A stretch of DNA of 64,000 nucleotides from NCBI RefSeq assembly GCF_008107625.1, contig NZ_SDKK01000003.1, positions 90,750 through 154,749 of the forward strand, given 5' to 3'. Below are positions 16,500-26,450 of the stretch, piece by piece. How positions within the stretch are numbered: position 1 is the stretch's first letter; every line of letters starts with the position of its first letter. The DNA comes from Zoogloea oleivorans (GTDB lineage Bacteria > Pseudomonadota > Gammaproteobacteria > Burkholderiales > Rhodocyclaceae). The notes under the pieces are model-generated. The model ran no database searches. It was not told the origin of the DNA and saw only the letters and a list, made by a program, of their open reading frames with translations. The position numbers and the translations under genes are program-made.

Positions 16500-17376
16500 G
16501 GGCGGCCCACAGGTGTGCGGCGACCAGTGCGCGCCACGGGGAGAAGGGGGCAAGCCAGGTTGCGGCTTCGTCGGCGGTGATCCGCTCTGTTTGACCGAGC
16601 AGGGCTTGCAGTTTGCGGCGCACTGCGGCGTCGCCGTGCAGCGAGCCATCAAGGTGGGCGAAGCCGCGCAGCAGGGTGTAGTTGACGGTCCACGGGCCGA
16701 TGCCGCGCACGGCCAGCAGGCGCTCGCGGATTTCATCGGCGGGTGTGCCGTCGCGCCAGGCGTCGAGGGGCAGGTGGCCCTCGGCGACGAGGCGGGCGAG
16801 GCTGAGCAGGGTTTGTGCCTTGCTGCGCGAGAGGCCGGCGGCGTGCAGCGCGGGCTCGTTCAGGCGGACCAGCGCCAAGGCGTCCGGATAGCAGGCGAGG
16901 CCGTTGCTGTGAATGATTCCGGTGGCGCTTATCAGCCGGCGGCGCAGGGCGAGGGCCGCATGCACGCTGATCTGCTGGCCGGTGACGGCCCAGGTGAGGG
17001 CTTCGAAGGGCGTTGCCGCCTGGGACACGCGCAGGCCGGGATGGCGGGCGATGAGGGGGCCGAGCAGTGGGTGCTGCCGGTAGGCGGCCTCGAAGCTGTC
17101 CACCGGCTGGGTGAGGCCGAGGAGATGGCGGACGAGGGCTTCCAGTTGCCCGGTGGCGCTGTCGTGCGGCCCATCGATGGCAAGGCTTGCGTCGGCATGG
17201 CCGGGGCGGAAGACGATCTCCAGGCCCGCCGGGTGCCCGTTCCACACCAGACCCTTGGCGATCCGGTCGGGGCCAACGCGTTCGGCCAGTTGCTGCGTGT
17301 CGCGGGCGTGGAAGGCCAGCACGTCGTCGGGCCGGAAGTCTGGCGGCAGCGGGACGCTGCAGGCGAGCGCGGCCAC
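16465..17376 (-). CDS. alkA: DNA-3-methyladenine glycosylase II (AlkA-like)
   Basis: A 303-residue helix-hairpin-helix glycosylase that removes alkylated bases. The HhH-GPD core is AVRGIGPWTVNYTLLRGF, with the catalytic Asp expected in the following HLDGSLHGD segment. The AlkA N-terminal domain and TPFEALTWAVTGQQISVHAA are also clear. It is the last gene of a leftward ada-alkB-alkA set, one base after alkB. Oddity: the last ten residues (WVGLQSDSAG) and the stop are encoded by an REP-like repeat, so the original stop has been replaced. Core domain unaffected. Confidence 0.9.
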   Translation of the reverse strand: MAALACSVPLPPDFRPDDVLAFHARDTQQLAERVGPDRIAKGLVWNGHPAGLEIVFRPGHADASLAIDGPHDSATGQLEALVRHLLGLTQPVDSFEAAYRQHPLLGPLIARHPGLRVSQAATPFEALTWAVTGQQISVHAALALRRRLISATGIIHSNGLACYPDALALVRLNEPALHAAGLSRSKAQTLLSLARLVAEGHLPLDAWRDGTPADEIRERLLAVRGIGPWTVNYTLLRGFAHLDGSLHGDAAVRRKLQALLGQTERITADEAATWLAPFSPWRALVAAHLWAAPWVGLQSDSAG

Positions 17377-17377
17377 C

Positions 17378-18022
17378 TCAGCCGGCCTTGCGGAAGGTCA
17401 GATTGATCCGGCAATCGCCGGTGGCCGGGTGGTGGCCGTCCTTGAGCGGCAGCACGCCGTGAAAGCGCAGCCGCGCCGGCCCGCCCCACACCACCACGTC
17501 GCCGTGGGAAAGGGGAATGCGCGCGGCTTTGTCCTTGCGTTCCATGCCGCCAAACAGGAAGACGATGGGCAGGCCAAGAGAGACGGACACGATGGGCCGG
17601 GTGAAGTCGCGCTCGTCGCGGTCCTGGTGCAGGGACATGCGGGTGCCGGGGGCGTAGCGGTTGATCAGGCAGGCGTCGGGCGTGAAGTCCGCAAAACCGG
17701 CCTCGGCGGCGGCCTGCCGGGCAAAGTGCAGCAACGACGCCGGGATCGGCGGCCACGGCTGGCCGCTGTGCGGGTCGACCGGGGAATAGCGGTAGCCCTG
17801 GCGGTCGGTGATCCAGCCCAGTGCGCCGCAATTGCTCATGGCCACCGACATGGGCAGGCCGCCGGGGGTGAGCATGTGGCGAAAAGGGGCCTCGGCGGTC
17901 ACCGCCTGCACGGCGGCGAGGAGGGTGTCAGCGTGTGCCCGGGCGAAGCCGCGCAGCACCACGGCACCGGGAGCAAGGGGTTCCTGCCAGGGGGCTTCCT
18001 GGTCGGCAAACAGATCGCTCAT
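17378..18022 (-). CDS. alkB: AlkB, 2-oxoglutarate/Fe(II)-dependent DNA dealkylase
   Basis: A 214-residue dioxygenase that oxidatively removes methyl groups from 1-methyladenine and 3-methylcytosine. Motifs: HQD (in MSLHQDRDERD) for iron, the distal iron His in RLRFHGVLPL, and the 2-oxoglutarate-binding RxNxTxR (RINLTFR) near the C-terminus. Length equals E. coli AlkB (216). It overlaps ada by 4 bases, indicating one transcript, as in many adaptive-response operons. Confidence 0.93.
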   Translation of the reverse strand: MSDLFADQEAPWQEPLAPGAVVLRGFARAHADTLLAAVQAVTAEAPFRHMLTPGGLPMSVAMSNCGALGWITDRQGYRYSPVDPHSGQPWPPIPASLLHFARQAAAEAGFADFTPDACLINRYAPGTRMSLHQDRDERDFTRPIVSVSLGLPIVFLFGGMERKDKAARIPLSHGDVVVWGGPARLRFHGVLPLKDGHHPATGDCRINLTFRKAG

Positions 18023-19092
18023 CCTTTTGCTTCCCGTTCGATCAGGGCCTGCTTGCGGGCCACGCCCCAGCGGTAGCCGGACAGGCCGCCGTCCAGCTTG
18101 ACGACCCGGTGGCAGGGAATCGCCACCGCCAGCACGTTGGCGGCGCAGGCGCTGGCCACGGCGCGAAAGGCCGTGGGGGCGCCGATGCGGCGGGCCAGTT
18201 CGGTGTAGCTCACGGTTTCGCCGGCGGGAATCTGCTGCAGGGCCTGCCAGACGCGCTGCTGGAAGGCGGTGCCGCGCAGATCGAGAGGCAGGTCGAGGCC
18301 GCGCTGCGGGGCTTCGACGAAGCCGATCACGCGGGCAACCCAGCTTTCAAAGGCGGGGTCGGCGCCGATCAGCGTGGCCTGCGGGAAGCGGTCCTGCACT
18401 TCGCGCACCAGGGCTTCCGGGTCGTCGCCCAGCGAGATTGCGCAGATGCCGCGCGGGCTGGCCGCCACCAGGATGGCGCCGAGGCTGCACTGGCCGACGG
18501 CGAAGCGGATTTCGGTGGCGGTGCCACCGGCGCGGTAGTGGGTCGGGGTCATGCCGAGCAGCTGGTCTGCCTGTTCATAGAAACGTCCCGACGAATTGTA
18601 GCCGGCCTCGAGGATGGCTTCGGTCACCCCTTCGCCCCGCGCAAGCCCGGCCCGCAGGCGGCTGGCCCGGTGGGCTGCGGCGTAAGCGTGCGGCGTGAGG
18701 CCGGTGACGGCCTTGAACACGCGGTGCAGGTGGTAGCGGCTCAGGCCGGCCTGATGGGCCAGGTCGGCGAGGCTGGGCGGGGTGTCGGCGCTTTCGATGA
18801 AGCGGCACAGCCCGGCCACCAGCGCGGCGTGCTGTTGGGCTAGCGGTGGCTGGTCGGGCCGGCAGCGCTGGCAGGGGCGGAAGCCGGCCTGACCGGCGGC
18901 CTCGGCCGAGTCGAAGAAGCAGACGTTCTCGGGCCGGGCCGGCCGCGAGGGGCAGGACGGGCGGCAATACACGCCGGTGCTCTTCACCGCGTAGAAAAAG
19001 CGCCCGTCCGCCGCCGGGTCGCGGGCCTGCACGGCCGCCCAGCGCGGGTCGGCGATGGTCTGGGCGGCGGGGGATGGGGGCGGGAAGTTCAT
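18019..19092 (-). CDS. ada: Ada: methyl-responsive activator and O6-methylguanine-DNA methyltransferase
   Basis: A 357-residue protein with all three Ada modules. First is the N-terminal zinc/methylphosphotriester acceptor domain (RPSCPSRPARPENVCFF through FRPCQRCRP, four Cys). Second is an AraC-type helix-turn-helix (LADLAHQAGLSRYHLHRVFKAVTGLTPHAYA). Third is the C-terminal methyltransferase with the acceptor cysteine motif IPCHRVV. Self-methylation at the first domain turns it into an activator of its own operon. It heads the ada-alkB-alkA operon. The 115 bases upstream hold a dispersed repeat (19121-19195); I could not identify a convincing Ada box. Confidence 0.94.
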   Translation of the reverse strand: MNFPPPSPAAQTIADPRWAAVQARDPAADGRFFYAVKSTGVYCRPSCPSRPARPENVCFFDSAEAAGQAGFRPCQRCRPDQPPLAQQHAALVAGLCRFIESADTPPSLADLAHQAGLSRYHLHRVFKAVTGLTPHAYAAAHRASRLRAGLARGEGVTEAILEAGYNSSGRFYEQADQLLGMTPTHYRAGGTATEIRFAVGQCSLGAILVAASPRGICAISLGDDPEALVREVQDRFPQATLIGADPAFESWVARVIGFVEAPQRGLDLPLDLRGTAFQQRVWQALQQIPAGETVSYTELARRIGAPTAFRAVASACAANVLAVAIPCHRVVKLDGGLSGYRWGVARKQALIEREAKG

Positions 19093-19120
19093 GGTCGGGG
19101 CTTTCTTCAGGCGTGGCCGG

Positions 19121-19195
19121 GAGCGATACCTGCAATCTAGCCGCTACCGGCGTTTCACGCACTCCGGGTCTTGCTTTTGAATCCCTGCAGGCGGC
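19121..19195. repeat. Dispersed ~75-bp repeat, copy A
   Basis: Begins GAGCGATACCTGCAA and contains GGCGTTTCACGCA and TTGCTTTTGAATC. It is about 85% identical to copy B at 22985-23063, in the same orientation. It lies between the 3' end of the mcp gene and the 5' end of ada. It is non-coding as far as I can see. Confidence 0.8.
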
Positions 19196-19207
19196 CCAGC
19201 CACATTC

Positions 19208-20872
19208 CTAGAACAAATCAACGGTGCCTCGCAGCCCCGGGCAGGCGGCTTTTGCTACGCCGATCTTGAAGCGGTCCACGATCCGGGCCATGTCCTGCGA
19301 TATGGCCCGGATGGCGTCCGCTGAGCGTTGGGTGTGGCCTGCGGCGGCGTTGGCCTGGTCGAGCAGGCCGTCGATCATGCCCACCTGGCTGACGATCTCC
19401 TGACTGGACGATTGCCCGATGTCCACCAGACGAGTGATCTCTCCGACCACGTCGATGACCTTGCCGGCCGACTCCTCGATGTTTTCGATGCCTTTGCCGG
19501 CAGTCCGGGCCAGCGCCGTGCTCTCGCGCATCTCAGTGATGACTTGCTTCATGAGGTCGGTGGACGCGTGGGCGGTGACGTGGATGCCGGAGAGCTGATG
19601 GTTGATCAGCTTGGTCGCCTCGGCCGAGCGCTCGGCCAACTTGCGGACTTCATCCGCAACCACCGCGAAGCCGCGTCCGGATTCGCCGGCCCGGGCCGCC
19701 TCGATGGCCGCGTTGAGGGCCAGCAGGTTGGTCTGGTCGGCAATCTGGCGGATCTCCGAGACCACGCCCTCAATCTGCACGACGGCGCCAGCCAGGGCGA
19801 AGACCTTGTCGGAGGCGTCATCGATGCGGGTCGCCAGCGCGCCGATGCGGCTTGCGCTCTCGCGGATGACGGCACTGTTCTGCGTTGCCTGGTGGCTGGA
19901 TTCCGCGGTAATTGCGCCCGCCTGGCGGGTTTCCTGGTCGATGTCGAGGATGTGCGACTGAATGGAGTGCACCGCTGACTGGATGGCTTTCGAGGAACTG
20001 CTGCCCTCGGAGGCGATCCGGGCCACGGTGACGGCCGACTGGTGCATCTCGATGGAGGCGATTTCGTTGTTGCGGATGATGTCGATCATCTCCCCGAGAC
20101 TGGCCTGCAGGGTGTCGATGAGCGAGTTGAAGGCGCGCACCGACTGGCCGATCTCATCGTTGCGGGCAACCGGGACGCGCTGGGTGAAGTCGAGGGAGTC
20201 GGCAATTGCGGCCATGGTGCCTTCCATGGAGCGGAGCGGCCTGACGATATTGCGGTGCAGGCGGAAGACCAGCCCAAAGAGCACGAGCAGGGTCAGCGCG
20301 CCGGCCACGGCGAGAACCTGCGCGGTGTGGGCGAAACCTGCCTCGACGGCGCTGACTGTGCTGTCCTTCAGGCGGCGCTTTTCGATCCGCAGCGTTTCCA
20401 GGATCTGTTGCAGTTCCTGCTGGTACTGGGCCACGCTGGCATACAGGCTGGCTTCGGCAAGGGCGCGCTGGCCGGTGCTTGCCTGGGCGATGGTTTCGTC
20501 CATGGCCGTCTGGTAGTTGCCGAGGCTTTCTTCAGCCTGCCTGAGCAGACCGATTTCGGCCTCCGAGTGGGAGATCGGGTATTGGGCCTTCAGTTCCTCA
20601 ATGAGCAGGGCCCGCTGGGCGAGGAGTTCTTCCCGGGCCCGGGTGCCGAGATCCGCGCTGGGGGCATAGACCACTTCGGTCAGGACGATCTGCACCTGCT
20701 TGAGTCGGGCGCCCAGGTCGGAGGCGGCGAGGGCGCCCGGAATGGCGTCGTCGGTGAGGGTGTGAACCAGGTCGGCGTTGCGCTTGAAGTGGATCCCTCC
20801 AACGATGCCGACTGATACCAGCAAGGTTGCGGTGATCGAGATCAGCATGATGAGGTAGTGTCGGATGCTCAT
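19208..20872 (-). CDS. Methyl-accepting chemotaxis protein
   Basis: A 554-residue transmembrane receptor. TM1 is at about 5-27 and is followed by a periplasmic helical (4HB-like) sensor region with no obvious ligand motif. TM2 is at about 190-210, then a HAMP linker ([20 protein letters not shown]) and a cytoplasmic signalling domain. The signalling tip [30 protein letters not shown] is diagnostic. The start at 20872 is chosen because TM1 follows directly; a GTG at 20929 would add 19 residues, and neither has a clear ribosome site. The C-terminus has no CheR-binding pentapeptide. Ligand unknown. Confidence 0.92.
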   Translation of the reverse strand: MSIRHYLIMLISITATLLVSVGIVGGIHFKRNADLVHTLTDDAIPGALAASDLGARLKQVQIVLTEVVYAPSADLGTRAREELLAQRALLIEELKAQYPISHSEAEIGLLRQAEESLGNYQTAMDETIAQASTGQRALAEASLYASVAQYQQELQQILETLRIEKRRLKDSTVSAVEAGFAHTAQVLAVAGALTLLVLFGLVFRLHRNIVRPLRSMEGTMAAIADSLDFTQRVPVARNDEIGQSVRAFNSLIDTLQASLGEMIDIIRNNEIASIEMHQSAVTVARIASEGSSSSKAIQSAVHSIQSHILDIDQETRQAGAITAESSHQATQNSAVIRESASRIGALATRIDDASDKVFALAGAVVQIEGVVSEIRQIADQTNLLALNAAIEAARAGESGRGFAVVADEVRKLAERSAEATKLINHQLSGIHVTAHASTDLMKQVITEMRESTALARTAGKGIENIEESAGKVIDVVGEITRLVDIGQSSSQEIVSQVGMIDGLLDQANAAAGHTQRSADAIRAISQDMARIVDRFKIGVAKAACPGLRGTVDLF

Positions 20873-21168
20873 GGGAGGTGATTCCAGTCGGTCGGGGGCG
20901 GGGCCTGACTTGGGTTTGGTGCGATGCACAAACCGTTTGCCAGGCGCTTATCGGCTGCGAATCGCCAGGCTCAAATGAAGTTTTTCTTACAGTCCCCGGG
21001 GTCTATGAATCGGGTATATGCCGGAAGGGAGCGGGTGGTGAGTGACGCGCAGAGTGTCTTGGTTTTGTAACACTCAGACGGCAGGATTGAACCTTCCCTG
21101 CTCCCGCCCTGAGTTCTGCTCCAGCCTGATCGCACTCGTCCGGCGTCTGGTGCTGACCCTCGAAAACC

Positions 21169-22986
21169 ATGAATGAGAGCCCTTCGCTCAGCACCCTCCC
21201 GCCGCACGGGTTTGCCGTGACAGGCAATCAAAGATTGCGCGAGTCCGTCACCGTTCAGCAACTGCTGCGCCCGCTGCCGCCAGTCAAAATCCAGCTTAAT
21301 TGCCTGGGAGTCCTTGATCGCTTCCTGGCGGATGCCGAGGTCTATGCGCTGCCTGTCATCGACGATCACGGAAAGCCTGTTGCCCTGCTCGAACGCCCGT
21401 CGTTTGTCGAGTTCTTCAGTGGGCGTTTCAGCCGGGATGTGTTCGGCCGGCGCAGTATTCTTGATCTGCTCTCCTGTGGGCAATACAAGTGCGATGTGCC
21501 GCTTGTGGTGGAGGAAAGCTGCACCGTAGAGGATGCGGCACAGATAATTATCGGTGCCGGGATGCAGCACATGGTGACCGGCTTCATGGTCAGCCGGCGG
21601 GGAAGTTATGCCGGTGTCGCGGATGGTCGTGATCTCCTGAGCATCATCACCCGGCAGAAGCAGGCGGAGCTCTATTACCTGGCTCACTATGATGCGCTGA
21701 CCGGTATCCCGAACCGGGCCTTGCTGTCCGATCGGCTGGAGCACGCTTGCCGGGATGCGGATCGCAAGGGCCGGCTGGTGGCGCTGCTCTTTATCGACGT
21801 GGACCGATTCAAGCAGATCAACGACTCGCTGGGCCACAGCGCCGGGGATGAGGTGCTGCGCCGCATCGTCGCGCGGCTCAAGGCCAGTGCGCGGCAGGTA
21901 GATACGGTGGCGCGCCTGGCCGGTGATGAATTCGTGATTCTCATGGAGGACCTGACTGACCCCGCGCAGGTTGCCCTTGTTGCGCGCCGGATCATCGCGT
22001 CGATGCAGGAGCCCATCGACATGCTGGGGCATGTGCTGGTCGCAACGGTCAGCATCGGCAGCGTGGTTTATCCCCGGGACGATGCTGGCGTCGGTGCCCT
22101 CCTGAGCAAGGCGGATGCGGCCATGTACGAAGCCAAGGCGGTAGGCCGGAACGGTTTTCGCAGTTACTCGCCGGAAATGCGGACGTACAACCCGGCGAGC
22201 ATGTCGCTGGAAAACGAACTGCGCCAGGGCATAGAGCGGGACGAGCTGTTGCTGCACTTTCAGCCGCAGGTCGCACTGGCGGGGGGCGCCGTGCTGGGTG
22301 TCGAGGCGCTGGTGCGCTGGTGTCATCCGGAAAGAGGATTGATTCCGCCCCTGCAGTTTATTCCCGTCGCCGAAGAGTCCGGCCTGATCGTCGCCCTGGG
22401 CGAGTGGGTGGTCAGGAATGCGCTGGCCCAGCTTCGTGCGTGGCGGGATCAGGGGCTGCCGTCGCTGCCTGTTTCCGTGAACATCTCCGCCCTGCAGTTC
22501 CGGCAGCGCGGATTTTCCGGCTTTCTCGCCGAGCAACTGGCTGAGCATCGTATCCAGCCGGGCCTTCTGGAGCTGGAGCTGACCGAGAGCGTACTGATGA
22601 AGAACGTCGATGCTGTTCTGCAGACACTCACCGAAATCAAGGCCCTGGGGGTCCGCCTGGCCATCGATGATTTCGGGACCGGTTTTTCAAGCCTCAGCTA
22701 TCTGCGCCGCTTTCCCATTGACCGCCTGAAGATCGACCAGTCTTTCGTGCGCGATATTGACAGCACGCCGGTGAATGAGTCGATTGCGCGAGCGATCGTG
22801 GCGCTGGCTGACAGCCTTGCCCTCGAGATCGTCGCCGAGGGCATAGAAACGGCTTCGGAGGTGGAGGTTTTGAAGCGGATAAAATGTGTCCAGGGGCAGG
22901 GCTTTCTGTTCTCGAAGCCGCTGGATGCCGAGCGCTTTTCGACTTGGCTGCTAAACCGCGCGCGAAGCGAGATCGTGATGGCCTGA
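21169..22986 (+). CDS. CBS-GGDEF-EAL cyclic-di-GMP protein
   Basis: A 605-residue cytosolic protein with no membrane segment. The N-terminal ~150 residues look like a CBS-pair-like sensor (EVYALPVIDDHGKPVALLE). The GGDEF domain follows from DALTGIPNRALL, with active-site AGDEF at 251-255; an A at the first position is common in active cyclases. The EAL domain has EAL at 379-381 plus the metal and catalytic stretches LTESVL, IDDFGTGFSSLSYL, LKIDQSF and AEGIET, all intact. It could therefore make and break c-di-GMP. It is divergent from the chemoreceptor gene across ~300 bases (20873-21168) in which I see no other gene. Repeat copy B overlaps its stop codon. Confidence 0.92.
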   Translation: MNESPSLSTLPPHGFAVTGNQRLRESVTVQQLLRPLPPVKIQLNCLGVLDRFLADAEVYALPVIDDHGKPVALLERPSFVEFFSGRFSRDVFGRRSILDLLSCGQYKCDVPLVVEESCTVEDAAQIIIGAGMQHMVTGFMVSRRGSYAGVADGRDLLSIITRQKQAELYYLAHYDALTGIPNRALLSDRLEHACRDADRKGRLVALLFIDVDRFKQINDSLGHSAGDEVLRRIVARLKASARQVDTVARLAGDEFVILMEDLTDPAQVALVARRIIASMQEPIDMLGHVLVATVSIGSVVYPRDDAGVGALLSKADAAMYEAKAVGRNGFRSYSPEMRTYNPASMSLENELRQGIERDELLLHFQPQVALAGGAVLGVEALVRWCHPERGLIPPLQFIPVAEESGLIVALGEWVVRNALAQLRAWRDQGLPSLPVSVNISALQFRQRGFSGFLAEQLAEHRIQPGLLELELTESVLMKNVDAVLQTLTEIKALGVRLAIDDFGTGFSSLSYLRRFPIDRLKIDQSFVRDIDSTPVNESIARAIVALADSLALEIVAEGIETASEVEVLKRIKCVQGQGFLFSKPLDAERFSTWLLNRARSEIVMA

Positions 22987-23063
22987 GCGATACCTGCAAC
23001 GGGGCCGCTAGCGGCGTTTCACGCATTCCGGGTGTTGCTTTTGAATCTCCGTCCGGGGCGGCG
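22985..23063. repeat. Dispersed ~75-bp repeat, copy B
   Basis: Near-copy of 19121-19195 starting GAGCGATACCTGCAA at the stop codon of the GGDEF/EAL gene. It includes the 12-bp palindrome GCCGCTAGCGGC, which is degenerate in copy A. It lies 55 bases upstream of the aldehyde dehydrogenase start. Confidence 0.8.
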
Positions 23064-23117
23064 ATCCTTTGGGCCGATCCGTTGTCCAATCCGGACAGCG
23101 CCCGAAAGGAGTCCGCC

Positions 23118-24626
23118 ATGCTTCACCCTTCCCTTGCCGCCGACGTTGCGTGCTTGTTCGATGGCTTCGGTCTGCCCGAGCCTGCCTCGGGTGGTCTGCT
23201 TGTCCATTCGCCCATTGACGGCAGGCTTATCGGTGCCTGTCCGTCCGGTGAGGTGGACATGGATGAGGCGGTATCCCGGGCGCGGACGGCTTTCCTGCAG
23301 TGGCGGCTGGTACCGGCGCCGCGGCGGGGCGATCTGGTGCGCCGCTATGGCGCGCTGCTGCGCCAGCACAAGGAGGCTTTGGGGCGGCTTATCTCCATCG
23401 AGTGCGGCAAGATCCTCTCCGAGGGGCTGGGCGAGGTCCAGGAGATGATCGATATGTGCGACTTTGCGGTGGGGTTGTCGCGCCAGCTTTACGGGCTGAC
23501 CATGAGCAGCGAGCGGCCCGGCCACCGGATGATGGAGACCTGGCATCCGCTCGGCGTGTGCGGGGTCATCACCGCCTTCAATTTTCCGGCCGCGGTGTGG
23601 GCGTGGAATGCGGCGTTGGCGCTGGTGTGCGGCGATCCGGTGATCTGGAAACCGTCGTCCCGCACGCCGCTTACGGCGCTGGCCTGCCAGGCCCTGCTGG
23701 AGGCGGCGATGGAGGAGGCGGGCGAGGTGCCTGACGGGCTCAGCCAGGTGGTGGTCGGCCCGACCCGGGTGGGCCGGGCGCTGGCCGATCATCCGGACGT
23801 GGCGCTGCTGTCGGCCACCGGTTCCACCGCCATGGGGCGGAGTCTTGCGCCACGGGTGGCGGGCCGTTTCGGGCGCTGCCTGCTGGAACTGGGTGGCAAC
23901 AACGGGATGATCGTGGCGCCCAGTGCCGACCTTGAACTGGCGCTGCGGGCCATCGTGTTTGCGGCAGCGGGTACGGCCGGGCAGCGCTGTACGACGCTGC
24001 GCCGTCTCTTCGTCCACGAGAGTATCTACGCGCAACTTCAGGCGCGTCTGCAGGCGGCCTTTGCGAGCCTGCCGGTGGGTAATCCCCTCGATGCCGGGAC
24101 GCTGGTGGGGCCGCTCATCGACGGGGCGGCTTTTGATAGTCACCGGGCCGCCCTTGACCAGGCCGTATCGGATGGCGGGGTGGTGCATGGGGGCGAGCGC
24201 GTGGCGGTGGCCGATTGTCCGGATGGCCATTACGTGCGCCCGGCCGTGGTGGAAATGGCCGGCCAGACGGCGCTGGTTCGCCAGGAAAACTTCAGCCCCA
24301 TCCTGTATGTGTTGCGCTACCGCAACCTGGATGCGGCCATTGCCGCCCATAACGCGGTGCGCCAGGGCTTGTCCTCGTCCCTGTTCACCACTGACCTGCG
24401 GGAGATGGAGCACTTCCTGTCCGCCAGTGGCAGCGACTGCGGCATTGCCAACGTGAACATCGGGCCGTCCGGCGCCGAGATCGGCGGCGCCTTTGGTGGC
24501 GAGAAGGATTCCGGCGGCGGTCGCGAGGCAGGCTCCGACGCCTGGCGGGCCTACATGCGGCGTGCCACCAACACCATCAACTATTCCGGTGATTTGCCCC
24601 TGGCCCAAGGCGTGCGCTTCGTCTGA
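23118..24626 (+). CDS. amaB: ALDH7-type aldehyde dehydrogenase (piperideine-6-carboxylate/aminoadipate semialdehyde dehydrogenase-like)
   Basis: A 502-residue NAD-dependent dehydrogenase. It has the catalytic Glu region [11 protein letters not shown], the nucleophile Cys in [16 protein letters not shown], and [36 protein letters not shown], a C-terminal signature of the ALDH7 (antiquitin/AmaB) branch. This family oxidises L-2-aminoadipate 6-semialdehyde in lysine catabolism. AAAGGAG precedes the ATG at 23118. The next gene, 4 bases on, is a glutaryl-CoA-dehydrogenase-like enzyme from the same pathway, which supports the assignment. The gene symbol is by family analogy. Confidence 0.85.
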   Translation: MLHPSLAADVACLFDGFGLPEPASGGLLVHSPIDGRLIGACPSGEVDMDEAVSRARTAFLQWRLVPAPRRGDLVRRYGALLRQHKEALGRLISIECGKILSEGLGEVQEMIDMCDFAVGLSRQLYGLTMSSERPGHRMMETWHPLGVCGVITAFNFPAAVWAWNAALALVCGDPVIWKPSSRTPLTALACQALLEAAMEEAGEVPDGLSQVVVGPTRVGRALADHPDVALLSATGSTAMGRSLAPRVAGRFGRCLLELGGNNGMIVAPSADLELALRAIVFAAAGTAGQRCTTLRRLFVHESIYAQLQARLQAAFASLPVGNPLDAGTLVGPLIDGAAFDSHRAALDQAVSDGGVVHGGERVAVADCPDGHYVRPAVVEMAGQTALVRQENFSPILYVLRYRNLDAAIAAHNAVRQGLSSSLFTTDLREMEHFLSASGSDCGIANVNIGPSGAEIGGAFGGEKDSGGGREAGSDAWRAYMRRATNTINYSGDLPLAQGVRFV

Positions 24627-24630
24627 CATC

Positions 24631-25797
24631 ATGCCCGCCTTCACCTGGGATGACCCGTTACGCCTCGATGACCAGCTCGTCGCCGAGGAGCGTCAGATTC
24701 GCGACACGGCCCGCGACTACTGCCGGGCCAGCCTCGCCCCGCGCATTTGCCAGGCCTTCCGCGAGGAGCGTACTGACCGGGCGATTTTCCGCGAGATGGG
24801 GGATCTCGGCCTCCTTGGCCCGACGATCAGCGGCTACGGTTGTGCCGGGGTGGGCTACGTTGCCTACGGCTTGCTGGCGCGGGAGATCGAGCGGGTGGAT
24901 TCGGGGTATCGCTCGCTGTTTTCAGTGCAGTCCTCGCTGGTGATGGGGGCGATCGCCCGTTTTGGCGACGCTGCCCAGAAGGCGGCCTGGCTGCCGCGCC
25001 TGGCTCGCGGCGAGATCGTCGGCTGCTTCGGCCTCACCGAGCCGGAGGCGGGCTCAGACCCGGCCAGCCTGCAGACCCGGGCGCGGCGGGTGGAGAGTGG
25101 CTACCTCCTGACCGGCAGCAAGACCTGGATCACCCACGCGCCCATTGCCGATCTGTTCGTCGTGTGGGCATGGACCGAAGACGAGCGGCTTGGCGGCTTC
25201 CTGCTGGAGAAGGGCTGGCCCGGGCTGAGTACCCGACCCATCCACGGCAAGATCGGTCTGCGCGCCTCGGTGACCGGGCAGATCTTCATGGACGGGGTGG
25301 TCGTGCCGGAGAGCCACCGGCTGCCGCTGGCCCGGGGTTTCACCGCCCCCTTTGCCTGCCTCAATGCGGCCCGCTATGGCATTGCCTGGGGCGTCATGGG
25401 GGCGGCGGAAGCATGCTGGCACGCGGCGCGGGACTACACCTTGCAGCGCCGCCAGTTCGGCCGGCCCCTCGCGGCGAATCAGCTGATCCAGAAGAAGCTC
25501 GCCGACATGCAGACCGAGATTGCCCTCGGCCTGCAGGCGGCCTTGCGCGTCGGGCGTTTGCTGGAAGCGGATCACGCCAGCCCCGAGATGGTCTCCCTCA
25601 TCAAGCGCAACAACGCCGGCAAGGCGCTGGACATCGCCCGCGCCGCGCGGGACATGCTGGGCGGCAACGGCATCAGCGACGAATACCCGGTGGCCCGTCA
25701 TATGGTGAACCTGGAGGTGGTGAACACCTACGAAGGCACCCATGACATCCATGCGCTGATCCTCGGGCGAGCCCAGACGGGAATTTCCGCCTTCTAG
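24631..25797 (+). CDS. gcdH: Glutaryl-CoA dehydrogenase-like acyl-CoA dehydrogenase
   Basis: A 388-residue FAD enzyme. Acyl-CoA dehydrogenase landmarks are [13 protein letters not shown], the [21 protein letters not shown] strand pair and [21 protein letters not shown]. The catalytic Glu lies in the late position of [16 protein letters not shown], as in glutaryl-CoA dehydrogenase. It would decarboxylate glutaryl-CoA to crotonyl-CoA. The start at 24631 follows the ALDH stop by 4 bases; the preceding in-frame codons overlap ALDH and are not family-like. The pair links lysine degradation to central metabolism, though the intermediate-step genes are not here. Confidence 0.88.
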   Translation: MPAFTWDDPLRLDDQLVAEERQIRDTARDYCRASLAPRICQAFREERTDRAIFREMGDLGLLGPTISGYGCAGVGYVAYGLLAREIERVDSGYRSLFSVQSSLVMGAIARFGDAAQKAAWLPRLARGEIVGCFGLTEPEAGSDPASLQTRARRVESGYLLTGSKTWITHAPIADLFVVWAWTEDERLGGFLLEKGWPGLSTRPIHGKIGLRASVTGQIFMDGVVVPESHRLPLARGFTAPFACLNAARYGIAWGVMGAAEACWHAARDYTLQRRQFGRPLAANQLIQKKLADMQTEIALGLQAALRVGRLLEADHASPEMVSLIKRNNAGKALDIARAARDMLGGNGISDEYPVARHMVNLEVVNTYEGTHDIHALILGRAQTGISAF

Positions 25798-25800
25798 TTT

Positions 25801-25817
25801 GATTGGCCAGGCCAATC
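25801..25817. terminator. Perfect dyad after gcdH
   Basis: GATTGGCC-A-GGCCAATC, 8-bp perfect arms beginning 3 bases after the gcdH stop. No T tract follows, so it is a candidate weak terminator or operator in the 143-base gap before dps. Confidence 0.4.
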
Positions 25818-25940
25818 GGCATCAGTGAAAGAGGCAATTGGACCCTGCCGGTACGAGACGCTCATCATGAAAGTCATCCAGCCCGCTCGCGGTGCCGCCA
25901 GGGCGCCGGGCTTTTCAACCCCTGTTCAAAGGAGACGATC

Positions 25941-26438
25941 ATGAAAACTGCACGCGCATCTGCCGGCCCCGCCATGGATATCGGCATTGCGGCCGACGAC
26001 CGGGCCGACATTGCCGCCGGGCTGTCGCATCTGCTGGCCGACAGCTACACGCTGTACCTGATGACCCACAATTTCCACTGGAACGTGAAGGGGCCGATGT
26101 TCAATACGCTGCACCTGATGTTCATGGGCCAGTACACCGAGCAGTGGAATGCGCTCGACGTGATCGCCGAGCGCATCCGCGCGCTGGGTCACCCGGCGCC
26201 GGGCACCTACAAGGAGTTCGTCAAGCTGGCCTCCATCGAGGAGCCGGAAGGTGTGCCGGCGGCGAAGGACATGATCCGCCTGCTTGTTGCTGCGCAGGAG
26301 GCGACCGCGCGTACCGCTCGCGGCCTCTTCCCGCTGCTGGAAGGCGCCCACGACCAGCCGACCGCCGACCTCATCACCCAGCGCCTGGAAGTGCATGAGA
26401 AGACCGCCTGGATGCTGCGCAGCCTGCTTGAGGAATAG
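25941..26438 (+). CDS. dps: Dps-family ferritin-like DNA-protection protein
   Basis: A 165-residue four-helix protein that forms dodecamers storing iron and protecting DNA from peroxide. The inter-subunit ferroxidase ligands are recognisable: His in NFHWNVKGPMF (near 36-45), and His/Asp/Glu in TLHLMFMGQYTEQWNALDVIAERIRALG. Start at 25941 follows AAAGGAGACGATC. The N-terminal tail is short, with few Lys, so direct DNA binding may be weak. Monocistronic; I did not find a clear OxyR or Fur box by eye. Confidence 0.92.
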   Translation: MKTARASAGPAMDIGIAADDRADIAAGLSHLLADSYTLYLMTHNFHWNVKGPMFNTLHLMFMGQYTEQWNALDVIAERIRALGHPAPGTYKEFVKLASIEEPEGVPAAKDMIRLLVAAQEATARTARGLFPLLEGAHDQPTADLITQRLEVHEKTAWMLRSLLEE

Positions 26439-26450
26439 GCGCCTTCAGGC

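Noticed and set aside
19093..19207. Ada-box operator upstream of ada
   Set aside because: Only a loose ATTCAAAAGCAA match is present, and the same string occurs in repeat copy B away from any alkylation-repair gene.
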